In this document: piece after piece, positions 12,788 through 24,730 of the stretch
How the letters are laid out: each line of letters opens with the position of its first letter
Numbering within the stretch: position 1 is the first letter of the stretch
DNA from: Ampelomyces quisqualis
Lineage: Eukaryota > Ascomycota > Dothideomycetes > Pleosporales > Phaeosphaeriaceae
Assembly (NCBI GenBank): GCA_018398575.1
Contig: JAGTXZ010000011.1
Span: 2,888,719 to 2,952,718, forward strand
Reading direction: 5' to 3'
DNA: 64,000 nt
The notes under the pieces: generated by a model
Told to the model about the DNA's origin: nothing
What the model saw: the letters and a program-made list of their open reading frames with translations, nothing else
Databases searched by the model: none
Position numbers and translations under genes: made by a program

Positions 12788-14495
12788 TACGTTAGGAAAA
12801 TTTAAGATTGATCTGATCGGCCCGATCGCCGCGACCCGCGGCGGCCCAACAGCGATACTGTCCACCAGACAATTCGCCAAAGTCGCTCCACTCACTTCTG
12901 GTCGCTAGCGACCCGACAGCGACCTGACAGAGTCGCCAGATCTGACAGAGTCGCCAGTGTCGCCAATGTCGCCAATTTTACTCACGTGACTGTATTGCTG
13001 TATTTTCATGATTACGTAAGTAACCTAAAAATACAAAATATAGAGCGGAATTCCCTCTTTAAAATGCACTATTCAGATTTTTTTTAGCTACTCTAGTTAT
13101 TGAGATATAGCGCGTTAAAGTTATAAACTTTTTTAAAAAAACTTTAAAGGACGTTCAACACAGTAGATCTCAACGCCCACACTATAATATATTAAAATAA
13201 AATAGTCCTAGAGTAAAATCTACACTTTAGTTACTATTTCTTTAAAAAAAAATATAATATATTATCTAGTTAAAGTGCTAGAGCTTTAGCGAAAACAAGC
13301 CTTGGCAAAGAACATTAAAAAGTTACAAACTTCACTGCCGTGCATCTCAGCAACTAGAGCAGCTATAAAAATTCTGAATAGTGCGTTTTAAAGAGGGAAT
13401 TAAGCTCTATATTTTAGGTTTTTAGAATAATTACGTAATCGCGCGGGTGGGGCAGGTGGGTCCAGTGGATCAGGTGGATCAATTTGGGCGTTTTTGTCTA
13501 ATTAGGCGGCCAGAACAAATAGGGGTAGCTAGGCACTGTAGACTACAGTCAAAAACTGTCTAGTTGACTGTTCTGACAATGTTGCTAATGTTGCGGATGT
13601 CGCCAACGTTGTGTTTTCCTGACGTAGACTTTAAACGTATATACTACGTCAGGAAAACACAACGTTAGCAACATCCGCGACATTGGCAACATTGTTGGAA
13701 CAGTTGACCAGACAGTTTTCGACTGTAGTCTACGGTGCCTAGCTACCCCTATTTGTTCTGGCCGCCTAATTAGACAAAAACGCCCAAATTGATCCACCTG
13801 ATCCACTGGACCCACCTGCCCCACCCGCGCGATTACGTAATTATTCTAAAAACCTAAAATATAGAGCTTAATTCCCTCTTTAAAACGCACTATTCAGAAT
13901 TTTTATAGCTGCTCTAGTTGCTGAGATGCACGGCAGTGAAGTTTGTAACTTTTTAATGTTCTTTGCCAAGGCTTGTTTTCGCTAAAGCTCTAGCACTTTA
14001 ACTAGATAATATATTATATTTTTTTTTAAAGAAATAGTAACTAAAGTGTAGATTTTACTCTAGGACTATTTTATTTTAATATATTATAGTGTGGGCGTTG
14101 AGATCTACTGTGTTGAACATCCTTTAAAGTTTTTTTAAAAAAGTTTATAACTTTAACGCGCTATATCTCAATAACTAGAGTAGCTAAAAAAAAATCTAAA
14201 TAGTGCATTTTAAAGAGGGAATTCTGCTCTATATTTTGTATTTTTAGGTTACTTACGTAATTATGAAAATACAGCAATACAGTCACGTAAGTAAAATTGG
14301 CGACATTAGCAACACTAGCAACTCTATTAGATCTGGCAACTCTGTTAGGTTGCTGTTAGGTCGCTGTTAGGTTGCTAGCAACTAGAAGTAAGTGGGGCAA
14401 CTTTGGCAAATTGTCTAGTAGACAGTATTGCTATTAGGCCGCTGCGGGTCGCAGCAATTTGGCTGATCAGATTAATCTTAAATTTTCCTAACGTA
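12788..14495. mobile_element. 1.7-kb foldback (giant inverted repeat) element
   Basis: Two arms, 12788-13627 and 13644-14495, are inverted copies of each other around a 16-nt centre. The ends are TACGTTAGG and CCTAACGTA, so the target duplication may be the dinucleotide TA, as in Tc1/mariner relatives. Near the ends are many copies of a GTCGC(C/T)A-type motif. The left arm keeps GC-rich sequence; the right arm has the same sequence with many C-to-T and G-to-A changes. No real coding is present. The element interrupts the hAT transposase frame. The same arm recurs at 63641-63890 next to the telomere. Confidence 0.8.
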
Positions 14496-14501
14496 GTGTT
14501 A

Positions 14502-14922
14502 TGTTAAGACTGTTAGTCTAGTAGCAAACAATAAGAATACTAGTGTAGACTAGGGGTACAGCTAAGGTTAGTTTTTGCAGATAGGTACAGAGTTGCTTTA
14601 GATACAGAGGGTATTGTTACTAAGACAGTAAAGACTAGGGCTTTCTAAAAAGAGTAACAAAGGTTATATAGCTTAATGTAACTAACTTAAGTTGTTAAAA
14701 TATAAGTTAAACATAATAATCTATAAGGGCTTATTATAGTTCCTATATACTAAAGAGGTTCTACCTTTGCTTTGTGTGCTCTACGTTAAGCAAGAGAGCA
14801 GAGAGAGCAGCTTAGTCTAGTAACTAATTAGTAGTGTAGTGCAGGGTGTGCTCTCTAGTTGTTCTTGCTTAGAAGAGAGCGCTTTAGTAGAGCTAGGGCC
14901 TAGCAGCTTATAAGTTATAACA
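14502..14922. repeat. LTR of Ty3 copy B (low-coordinate side)
   Basis: The 421-bp LTR starts TGTTAAGACTG and ends TTATAACA. It lacks about 54 bp of the CTCTG-type internal repeat found in copy A. Confidence 0.9.
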
Positions 14923-15628
14923 CTATCCCTCTCCTTCCTAGACTTTATCCTTAGAGTCTTTATTATACTAAAGGTTTCTTCTAAATCTAGTACTTAACGT
15001 TAACTAAAACTTTCTTCTTTTATTAATATCTTTAGAGACGTTATGCTTATAGCTTGTTGTAACTATTAACTAGCTAATTGCGTTTGTTAGGTGCATATTT
15101 GTTCTAAGAGGTGCAGCAAGTACAATTGCTTAAATGCAAAAGATTATAATATCTGTATATCTAAAAATAAATAGTTAGTTATTAAGGTAGAAAAGGATTG
15201 TCTGCAAGCGCGTCTAGATGCGCTTTAGCAGGAGGAGCAAGAGGTACAGCGTTTGTTAAAAGAAAACGCTGCTTAGGCAGCAGAGGCTATCTTTATAGAG
15301 AAAACGTCTATTTAACAACTTAAACGTTAGGAGGCTGTGCTGTCTTTTAGTAAAATAACTTTATTACCTTTTACTTAGAGTTCTATAGATAGTATAGTTA
15401 ATAACGTCTAGAAGGCTTATGTGCCTTTATACTTAGGTAAACCTATTACTTATACTGCGTTAGAAGTTGGCAGCAGTTTATAAGGTTTGTTTCTAGTTCT
15501 TATGTGTTTTCTGTGTTGTTGTATCCTAACTATTTAACTAGGTATTCTTTTTAATAGTTGTTGTCTTAGTGTGTTATTATTTTCTTAACTTTAAATTTAT
15601 TTTCTTCTTTAAGTTTATAGCAAAAGGT

Positions 15629-18600
15629 TTACTGTAACAGTGTTTCTAGGTTAGCTAGTTCTAGTAGGCTTACGTAGAATCTAGGGTAGATCTTTGCATC
15701 TAGCAAGAGCTTAAGTGTATATATAACTAGTCTGTTTCTCTTTAAAATTAAAAACAGTCTAACTTTAACGTAGTTAAGTCCTTTGCTTAGTTGTTTTGTG
15801 CGTAGATTTTTGGTATAGAGATACACTTTATCTCTCTTTTTTAGCTAAGGTGCTGTTTTTTATTTTTAGTTAATATATAAGATACTCTGTGTCTAAGCGT
15901 ATTGTATTTGTTCTTCTATTTTAATATAAGTTTTCTTTATTTCTTCTGCTGTCTGTATAGCAGCTTTAGCCTTTAGGCTAGGTAATATTCTTGTAAAGAG
16001 ATTTAGATATTATCTATAGTTTGCAAAGTATAGCGTCTTACCTATAGCTTTAGATAATTTGTTGTTGTAGGCTAACTATACTATTAGTAATAGCAAAACC
16101 TAATTTGTCTGTTGCAAGTTACTATATATCTTAAGATACGTTTTTATAGTTCTATTTGTTCTCTCTGTTTAGCTATTAGTTTAAGAATAGTAAGCTATTA
16201 ATAGCTTCTGTTGCGTCCTAATTTCTGCTATTAAGGTAGTCTAATAATTTAACGTAAAGAGTTTGTCTTAATTGCTAATAATTAACTTTAGTATGCTATA
16301 GTATCTAATAAGTCTATTCTTAAGTACGTGCGCTAGCTAAACAGCTATGTAGTCTTGTTAAAAGAGTAGCATTATAGCGTACTTAGTAAAGCGATCTACT
16401 ATAACTATAATAGCGTTATAAGCTAATCCTGTAGCAGAGTCTTTTGACAGTAGTAGTCCTGTTACAAAGTCTATTAATATGTTAGTCTAAGGCTTAGTTA
16501 GAAGCTCTATTAGCTGTATTTCTCTGTAAGGTGCGTGTATACTGTGTTTGTTACGTTAACAGTCTACACATTTCTTAATATAAGCGCTTATTTTGTTCTT
16601 TATGTTTCTAAACTAGTAATTCTGTTAAATTAGTTCTATAGTTTAGCTTACTTTAGGATAACTGTGTACAGTGTTATTGTAGTATTGTCTTATAATTAAT
16701 TCCTGTAGTTCTTCTAAGATATTAATTCTAATCTTTATTATTAGATTATTAATATATTTTGCTAGTCTAAGAGATCTGTTATCTTGTGTTTTGAGGATAC
16801 TTAAGCTGTTAATAGTTTTAGTTCTAGCAATATCTAATCTTTGGCTAAGAGCATCTGCTCTACTATTGTCTTTTCTAGGTGTATAGACAATCTTAAACTT
16901 GTACTGTCCTAATATCTCTAACTATTATACTTGTCTTTAATTAAGTACTTTAGTAGTAGTAAAGGTTATTAGGTTTTTGTAGTCTAAGTATATTGTAAGA
17001 TCTAAGCAACTCTCTGCGTAGATTCTTTAATGTTTAAGTGCTACTACAATTGCGAGTAGTTCTTTATTGTGTACGTTGTAATTTTCTTCTAGTAGTGTAA
17101 ACTTTTGTAAATAGTAGGCTATTAGGTGCTATTTTCTATCTTGTTCTTGTTTTGCACACATTCTAATTGCTAAATCTAATGCGTTGGTTTTGAATCTAAG
17201 TAGTTCTCTACTTCTAAATGCTATAAAGACAGGCAGTGCTATACAAGCGTCTTTAAGCGTCTTAAATACCTAACTTTATTCTTTTATCTATTTCTAAGGT
17301 GTGTCTTTTTGTGTAAGTTTAGTAAGTAGCGTAGCAATTAGTAAGAAGTTCTAAATAAACTGTTAATTAAAGTTAACAAAGCCTAGGAAGGATTAGATGT
17401 CCTTTACTATAGTAGGCGTTAGCTAATCTTTAATAACTTTAATCTTGTCCTTACTTATTTATACTCTATTCTTTCTAACTATGCACTCTAGGAATTCTAC
17501 TTCTTCCTAGTGCTATTTACACTTATTAGAGTCTACTGCTAGAGAGAACTTTTCTAGTAGTGTTAGGATTATATAAACATGTTCTGTATGTTTCTTCTTA
17601 TTTTCTAAATAGATAAGAATATTATTAAGGTATGCTATAACAAATATGTTAAGGTGTTCTCTAAGCACATTGTTAATAAGTGCTTAATACGTTACTAGAG
17701 TGTTAGTAAGACTAAATAGCATTACTAAGTACTTATAGTAGCTATAGTGTGTTCTAAATACTATTTTTTATTCTTTGCCTTTCTTTATGCGTATAAGGTT
17801 GTACGCGCCTCTTAAATCTAATGCTGTAAAGATCTTTGCATAGGCTAGTTAATCTTATAGTTCTAAAATGTTAGGTAGTAGGTATTAATTCTTAACTGTA
17901 ATGTTATTAAGTTTCTAAAAGTTAATATATAGTTGTAGTTTGCTATTCTTCTTTAGTACAAACATAATTAGGTATCTGGCTAGTAATTCTAATACTTAGA
18001 TAAAACTTTTCTTTAGGTTTACTTAGATATATTCTTAGAGCGCTTCTAGCTCTTTTTCTAATAATCTATAGATTAGTCTAAAGGTTAGCCTTTTCTCTTC
18101 TTCTAAGACAATTTTGTAGTCCTACTTCTAATGCTTAGGCAGTGCTTCTAGACCTATTTCTTCTAAGAATAGTTTCTTAAACTTTCTGTATTCCTTAAGT
18201 ATGTTAGAAGTTATACATTTCTCTAAAACTTATAATGTATTAGTATTTCTTCCTTAATTGTCTAAGTTAACTAGCTGTATCTTTAACTGCGTCTTAGTTA
18301 AAGTAATATTATTAATTATCTTCTTATTTACTATTAAACGCTACTAATACGTAGGCTTAGAATCTGTTGTATTGTTGTAATTCCCTAGAGAGATAGATCT
18401 CTTCTCTTAGTCTATCTGTAGGCTATTCTTTCTAAACTATAGAAGTCCTAATATAATGTTGTAGGTAGCTAATCTAAAGACGTCTAGGCATATTTCCTAT
18501 TTAGTCTCTTAGATGTTAAGTTTTGTAGTAGTCTTATATCTAATAAGTAACTTGTTAGGTATCTGTTCTTTATTTGCAATATAAAGTTTATATAATTATT

Positions 18601-20000
18601 ATTTCTAACAAGGTTAGAGCCTAGCTCTTAACAAGGTATTACCTAAAATATAGTTTACTTGCAATTCTAAATCTAGAAGCGCCTTTATCCTTGTTCTGTT
18701 AACTCTTACTATAAGTTTAATAAGTTTAGCTAAGTTAATTGCGTTACAGCTCTAGGTATCTCTCTAGAGTCTAAGGTTAACTCTAAAAAAGACTTGTTCT
18801 TTTTATATCTATTAGCTTCTTTATTGTTATAATGCTTCTTGCATTCTAGTTATAGGCAGAACTGCTATGTATAGTTTATGCAGTTACTGTTAACAAGTAT
18901 TCTGTTAGATATGCTTTCTTTCTCTAATATATTAAGAAAACCTCTTATAATTTGTTTGTTGTATAGATAATTTGCGCAGGTATCTTTAAGGCAATTATAC
19001 TATTAGTACTTATAAAGTCTCTTCTACTAAGAAAAGTATTAGTTAACTTTGCTACTATAGTGCGTTAGGCAGTAGTTGCTATTGCATGCTATCTATAATA
19101 GAAGTCTATGTTTTAGATTACAAGGATCCTATAGGTATTTGTCTGTAAGCAGGATTTAATGCAATTTGTTTACCTTCCTATCCTAGTATTCTATAGGCAT
19201 AGGGCTTAGTACTAATACTTGTCTATTATTAGCATAGTATGTCTGCTTTATGTATAAGTTACAGCACGTCTTATGTAGTCTAACTGCGTCTGTCTCTAGA
19301 TATAGTTCTCTAACTGTTGTATTCTAGCGTACTAGTTTAGGGCTAGCTAGTAATAAGTGTATGTCTAGCTTATCTAGTGTAAGTTCTTAGTCTTTCTAAG
19401 TATTATAGACCTTTGTAGTCTGTTGTTAATCCTATGTCCTATAGACTCTGTTTTCTAAGTGTAGTAATTGTTTCTTCTCTGTAACTCTATCTATACTTAG
19501 AGAGTACTTATTTATCTAAAAAGTATAATAGGCTTATAAGGATTAGTAACATTATTCTATATATTCTTAGTTAACTTTGTTAGTTTAGTTGTACCAGTTG
19601 TAAATGTTTTGTTATGTTTATAGTAGAAGTAGTCCTATCTGTTAAAATTATTTAATATTATAGTTCTATTCCTAATTATAGAATAACGCAGCGTTAGTTA
19701 AGACCTAGTTATTAGTTAATATAGTAGAGGTGTCTTCTGTCTATCCTATTATTAGTAGTCTATTAGTTGTTTAGACAATAGGTTAATCCTTAATTACAAT
19801 CTATTCTTTAACATCTTCCTCTAAAGTGTTAGTTAACACGTTAAGCTAGCGTGTAACTTTGTTCTTAGAGTAATAGTCTTGCGCGTAATATCTAACCTTG
19901 TTACAGTTGTAACAGGTAATCTTATTTCTATTAGGCCTATCTCTTAGTAGTTGTTTCTTTAGGTAACTTTTCTATTCTAGGCCTTTGTTAAGGTTGTCTA
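15629..20000 (-). pseudogene. Gag-pol relic of Ty3 copy B
   Basis: The order matches copy A: zinc-knuckle remnant near 19870-19930, RT active-site region near 17630-17660 and integrase C-terminus at 15629-15826, all on the minus strand. Stops by RIP are throughout. The limits are approximate. Confidence 0.75.
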
Positions 20001-20783
20001 AGTGCATAGCTTTAGGTCTGTACCCTAAGTATACTTCTAGTAGGCGTAGTTAATAAGTTCCTTGTCTAGGGTAGTAGCGCTGTTGTCTTTTATTTAGTTG
20101 TGTTTGTCTCTAATATTTTTTGTTTAGGCAAAATTCTTTGTGTTTCTGTAGTAGACGCAAAGAATATAACTTATCTTCAAGTGCTAATTTGTAGAGTTTA
20201 TTGTCTAGGCAAATAGCTTTATTTTAAAGTTCTTTAAGAGTAGTAATGTGTGTTCTGCTACGCATAAGTTTAGCTTGTATAGTAGCCTTAAGGCCTTACT
20301 TGTACATGCGCGTTAAAGTAGTATTGTCCTACTAGATTTGTTTAGCGTATTATTAAAAAATGTTAGTATAGTTAGCAGTTAATTAGGTTTGCTTTAGACT
20401 TTAGATTTTCTGTTCTACAATTACAGATTCTTTAAGAGGTAAGAAGATTTGTTAGAGGCGTGTTTTAAACGCTTGCTAGTCTTCTACAAAGTTAGTGTTA
20501 TCTGCGTCTGTAATGTTATTGTCTATATACTTCTAAATAATTAGAAGTACCTATTTTTTAGCGTTGCCTTTTATGTAGGTTGTAGCAAGAATAACTTTGT
20601 TTACGTTCTTAATCTTGTCTTCTATATAAAAGTGCCTGTTAAACTAAAAGATCTAGGTCTTAAGTTTATTGCAGTCTCTATAGTAGAGATTAGGTTTGTT
20701 AACCTTAAGTCTAGGTTGTCTTACTTAGGAATGCTTAGGTGTATCTATTGTAATATTGCTGCTTATTGTAAGAGTGTTTAAAG

Positions 20784-21204
20784 TGTTAAGACTGTTAGTC
20801 TAGTAGCAAACAATAAGAATGCTAGTGTAGACTAGAGGTATAGCTAAGGTTAGTTTTTGCAAATAAGTGCAGAGTTGCTTTAGATACAGAGGGTATTGTT
20901 ACTAAGACAGTAAAGACTAGAGCTTTCTAAAAAGAGTAACAAAGGTTATATAGCTTAATGTAACTAACTTAAGTTGTTAAAACATAAGTTAAACACAATA
21001 ATCTATAAGAGCTTATTGTAGTTCCTATATACTAAAGAGGTTCTACCTTTGCTCTGTGTGCTCTGCGTTAAGTAAAAGAGTAGAGAAAGCAGCTTAGTCT
21101 AGTAACTAATTAGTAGTGCAGTACAGGGTGTGCTTTCTAGTTGTTCTTGCTTAGGAGAGAGCGCTTTGGTAGGGCTAGGGCCTAGCAGCTTATAGGTTGT
21201 AACA
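20784..21204. repeat. LTR of Ty3 copy B (high-coordinate side)
   Basis: Its length is exactly that of its partner at 14502-14922. The target duplication TGTTA follows directly. Confidence 0.9.
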
Positions 21205-21209
21205 TGTTA

Positions 21210-21500
21210 GTTCTTAAACTATATTAATTAATATAAAAACAACTCTGTAGCAACAAACAAAAACTACACTTTAGTTTATTCTTTGCAACTATAGCGTCTA
21301 CCTAAACACTAGTAGTTTAAAAGGCCTTTTTCTTAAACAATATAGTCTAGTAGGTTAAGCACTAATCTTTTTTATAAAACTAATGTAAGCATTAGACTAC
21401 TCTGTGCAGAAGCTCTTTACTACTTTAGTACTTCTCTAACTAGTAAAGAAGATAAAGAGGAGTTATTAAATATACTTGTCTAGTAGCAGGCTAACATAGA
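21210..21500 (+). pseudogene. hAT transposase relic, segment beyond the nested insertions
   Basis: If the foldback element (with one TA) and Ty3 copy B (with one TGTTA) are removed, the frame that ends KPRVIYRD at 12787 continues here. It reads through stretches such as FLNYIN and LLCAEALYYFSTS, interrupted by TAG/TAA. This supports the order of nesting. Family assignment of this segment rests on continuity rather than on a clear dimerisation motif. Confidence 0.4.
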
Positions 21501-22396
21501 CACGTACCTACGCCTAGCTTAGGTAGCTAAAGACGTACTAGCTATATAGCTTACAGAAGTTAAAGTTAAGCGCTTGTTTAATACTATAAAAGACGTTCTA
21601 AAAAATTAACAGCACAGGCTTAAAGCAGAAATAATTTAAAAGATTATAGTTATAAAACACGCAATTACTAAAGAGGACGTATAACTAAACTATTCTATAC
21701 TATAATTGCTAACTATAAGATCTTAATATAGCGCTAAGGGTGTTTAGGATCTACTTAAGCTTTTAGGTCTTATTAATTTTACTAGTCTAACTAGCTCTAA
21801 AATCTAACATTTTAAGAATTAGACAAGTAATAAAGAGCAGGAAGGTAACAAAAAAAATAACATTAAGGAATCTGCAACGCCTTTGTATAGTGCACTACTT
21901 TAGACTCTTTAGTATAAGCAGCACCTACAGAAGAAGAGATTAAGGTCTTCTTGTTTCTTATTAGACTAGTAAGCGTAATAAAAAAATGTAATAAATAGTA
22001 GCTCTTAACTATCTAAAATAACCTAGGTAAAAAACAGTAATAAACATCTATAATAAGTAAGTTATAAAGCTAATTAAACAGCTGCAAGATTAGACTATTC
22101 TTGCAATAACTTTATTTTAGGATATACGCTAAAATAAACTTATTTCTTTTACTCTACTTTACTCCTAAGTAACATACTTATTACAAGCGTTAGATTAGAG
22201 GCACTGTACAAGTATAACTCTATAGCAAGTACTTTAACTAAACTAATAACCTAACCTTAATACTCTAAGCTGTATACTCTAACCTAAACTCTACACTAGC
22301 CTCTACGTAACCTAAACCTTACTCTACCCCCCTTGTACTTAACCCTAACCTAACTTCTACCTATAAGCAGGTACTCTAAACCTATTTACTAGCGTA
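21500..22396. other. Right non-coding part of the hAT element
   Basis: This AT-rich sequence contains CCTAACCT-type motifs at 22250-22345, the inverse of the TTAGG motifs near the left end. No gene is supported. Confidence 0.5.
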
Positions 22397-22404
22397 GAAC
22401 ACGT

Positions 22405-23190
22405 AATCCTATAGTCTTAGTAGAAAGCTACTATAGGATAAGTTACGTATATATAATATTCTACAAAATCTAATAACATCTTACGTATAAGATAGTATAG
22501 AATAATATAAAATATATAAAATAAGCTAGTATACAAGAAGTATAATAAACTCTTATAGTTTATTATCTTTAACTTTATTTATAAACTTACTTTGTACTTT
22601 AAGTTGCCTAATATATTATACTCTTTACAAAAGCTCTCTCTTACTATCTTAGTACGCTCTAACCTCTGTATCTAGTACTAATATCTCTTATCTACAAAAA
22701 CTAACTTAAGCTCTTTAACACTAGCTATCTTATTATTAGCTACTTAATAGGTTTTAATACTACTATAGGTAGGAATCATTTTGAAGAAGGTATTGGTTAC
22801 AGGCCTGTTCTAGCACTAGAAGATCCCTTACAGTTAAATAATAATACCTTATTATACTAAGTATAACCTTCTTTACTATTACTATTATACGCCTACTAAA
22901 TAAAATATAAGAAGCTTTATATACATAATAATATTGCTATAAAATTGGCTTAAGATATAACTAGGTCTAGTATATAGATAACAAAAGCTGTATACAATTA
23001 CTAAAAATATTTACAGGTGTTTAATATACTGCTATACAGTAACAGAAAGTCTAAACGTAGTACTAGACTCTTAAGAGTGTAGAACCTACTAAGTACAAAA
23101 AAGAATAGTTTTAGTAGTTCTCTAAAAAGAGAAGTAGAACCTAGCCTAAGTAAGTGCTCCTTATAGCTTATCTGTACAGTTAAGAGTATT
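22405..23190. other. AT-rich degenerate repeat of unknown family
   Basis: This RIP-type DNA without open frames lies between the hAT target duplication and the normal-composition island. A short less-mutated patch near 22785-22830 contains ACAGGCCTGTT. I could not recognise a family. Confidence 0.4.
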
Positions 23191-23782
23191 AAGATGTATC
23201 GTTTTAATTCTATTGAATTTACCTTTACTATTCTTATTACAATCTCAATACACTATCGTCTTCTGAGATCAGGGTGGTCCCTGTGCGCTACAAAATTGTT
23301 CGATAACTTCTCTGCATGTTTACGCGCATTCTAACGCTATAATTATAAGCTGATTTGATGATACGCTGTTTTCTGCTCGACGTTACTAATGCTTCTTAAA
23401 AAGTGTAAGAACAGGTACAGGACCTACCAATCTTGCAAAAGACTTAGTAGTATGCTAAACGTGTAATAACCACCGACGATACGAAGATCTAAGGAATATA
23501 GATTGTACAGTCTCGCCAAGTTCCGCCACGCAATATATGCAAACGAGCACTATCATAGATAACATGCCTCGACCAACCACGACTCCGATATTGTTAAAGG
23601 TTTCTGCAGGATTGTGATAAGCAGTCGTGCAGCATATAGCCAGAACGCTTTGTAGGGCCTACATAGTCGCTCGCGAGTGTAGATTGGGTATTCTCGACAA
23701 CATTGCATCCTCGTTGAGCTATATTTACCTCTCAGCACAGAGTGTCGCAGTTAGTAGCGCTTAAGATACGGACGATGGCAGA
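23191..23782. other. Normal-composition intergenic DNA upstream of the small secreted protein gene
   Basis: TCA/TGA words return at about 23200, marking the end of RIP-mutated DNA. No gene is supported; the short open frame on the minus strand (23553-23738) has no recognisable features. Confidence 0.5.
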
Positions 23783-23789
23783 TATATAA
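23783..23789 (+). promoter_or_regulatory. TATA-like element of the small secreted protein gene
   Basis: TATATAA lies about 103 bp upstream of the chosen ATG at 23892, a plausible distance with a 5' leader of some 70 nt. Confidence 0.4.
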
Positions 23790-23891
23790 ACTGCCGAATC
23801 GTCGCTATTGAGGCCAACAAACCACAAGATCATCAGCGCCAAACACAAACATCTTCACCTTCATCGCAACACCCACGCAACTTCCGCAGAA

Positions 23892-24163
23892 ATGAGGTCC
23901 CTGGCTGTCGTCGCTGCCCTCGCGTCCATCGCTCTCGGTGCGCCTCAAAATCCCTACCCAGCGCCGTGCGGACGATCGGACCCGTCCGGAGTCTGCACTA
24001 CGAAGGCGAGCTGCTACAAGCAGGGTGGTTTCTACGTCCAGCGCGACTGCACATGTACGTTTACGAGCGACGGTGAGAGAAATAGGCAGATGCTGATAGT
24101 CGATGCTTAGTCTACAATGTCTTCGACATCGGATGCTGCTACGATATCCCTGAGAATAAGTAG
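23892..24163 (+). CDS. Small secreted six-cysteine protein (candidate effector)
   Basis: The model is exons 23892-24054 and 24111-24163, with a 56-nt intron (GTACGT donor, CTGAT branch, TTAG end). It gives 71 residues. Residues 1-16 form a signal peptide (MRSLAVVAALASIALG), followed by a short Pro-rich segment. The mature part has six cysteines at 26, 35, 41, 53, 63 and 64, ending with a CC pair (C-x8-C-x5-C-x11-C-x9-CC). Without splicing the frame runs into unrelated residues; splicing restores two more cysteines, which supports the intron. An upstream in-frame ATG at 23808 would hide the signal peptide, so I chose the inner one. Small size, secretion and an even number of cysteines fit apoplastic effectors of plant-associated fungi. 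Its place between two transposon blocks also fits. The family is not recognised and no function is proven. Confidence 0.6.
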
Positions 24164-24591
24164 TTGTAGAGCATGCAATTGGTGAAAAGCAGGCTTGCAT
24201 CAGTCAGGGAGTAAGATATTTCTGCTGAAAAGTGCACAAGTATCCTAGGATTAATTCAATTGGCGACAATTCGCAGCCCTTGAGCATATGATTGCAACGG
24301 ACTTTTACTCGTGTACCATGACTTTAGTTGTTTGCGTAATGCTGATGCAACAGAGGAAGCCTACCTAATCACAAAGACTTGGTGGTACGACGACTTGGCG
24401 GCGTGTACACTGTAGACGAGTTGTATTTCAAGCACGAGATGTGGTATGTTGGAATGTAGCAAGCTGTAATCGCGTCGCGTAATTCCATAAAGAGGCGCAT
24501 AAGTAGAACAATGTTGAAGGAAGCGCGGTGGCGCTCAAAGAAATCTAATCTTAGCCGAGGCGGTACAACCGCACATCCGATCGGACCACAT
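24164..24591. other. Intergenic, no gene seen
   Basis: This is normal-composition DNA between the secreted protein gene and the transposon. It ends with CACAT (24587-24591), the left target duplication of the next element. Confidence 0.5.
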
Positions 24592-24641
24592 TACGGAGGA
24601 CTATAAGCAGGTGGCCCGCCAAAATTATTTAGAACTTCAAA
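24592..24641 (+). repeat. Left terminal inverted repeat of the integrase-type transposon
   Basis: This 50-bp repeat begins TACGGAGGACT and contains GGTGGCCCGCC. Its one mismatch to the right end is at position 12 (A here, G there). Confidence 0.85.
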
Positions 24642-24730
24642 ATTTGTGTCTAGTAACCCCACTACAGCTAACTATTATATCCTGCAGCAACTGCTACTTA
24701 TCTAATACTTACAATACTATATCTAAAATG

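Larger units (their letters stand above)
14502..21204 (-). mobile_element. Ty3/gypsy LTR retrotransposon, copy B, RIP-degraded
   Basis: It is the same family and orientation as copy A. LTRs of 421 bp lie at 14502-14922 and 20784-21204, with target duplication TGTTA at 14497-14501 and 21205-21209. It inserted just beside the right end of the foldback element. The only long open piece is the integrase C-terminus on the minus strand (15629-15826), nearly identical to copy A. The remaining gag-pol is interrupted by TAG/TAA. Internal differences from copy A are mostly transitions. Confidence 0.9.
1267..22396. mobile_element. RIP-degraded hAT-type DNA transposon with three nested insertions
   Basis: The outer boundaries are 16-bp terminal inverted repeats: TACAGCAGTAAATAGG on the left, and TACGCTAGTAAATAGG as the reverse complement of the right end. 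They match at 13 of 16 positions and are flanked by the 8-bp duplication GAACACGT. Just inside both ends are clusters of TTAGG/TTAGGG-like motifs in opposite orientation (about 1285-1420 and 22250-22345), consistent with subterminal transposase-binding repeats. A hAT transposase relic lies on the plus strand inside. The 21.1-kb span contains two Ty3 elements and a foldback element; removing them leaves about 5.9 kb. The whole element is AT-rich with stops mostly TAG/TAA, as expected after RIP. Confidence 0.7.

Noticed and set aside
13585..13824. 79-codon open frame on the minus strand
   Set aside because: It lies across the centre of the foldback hairpin, and its residues follow the repeat; it has no protein features.
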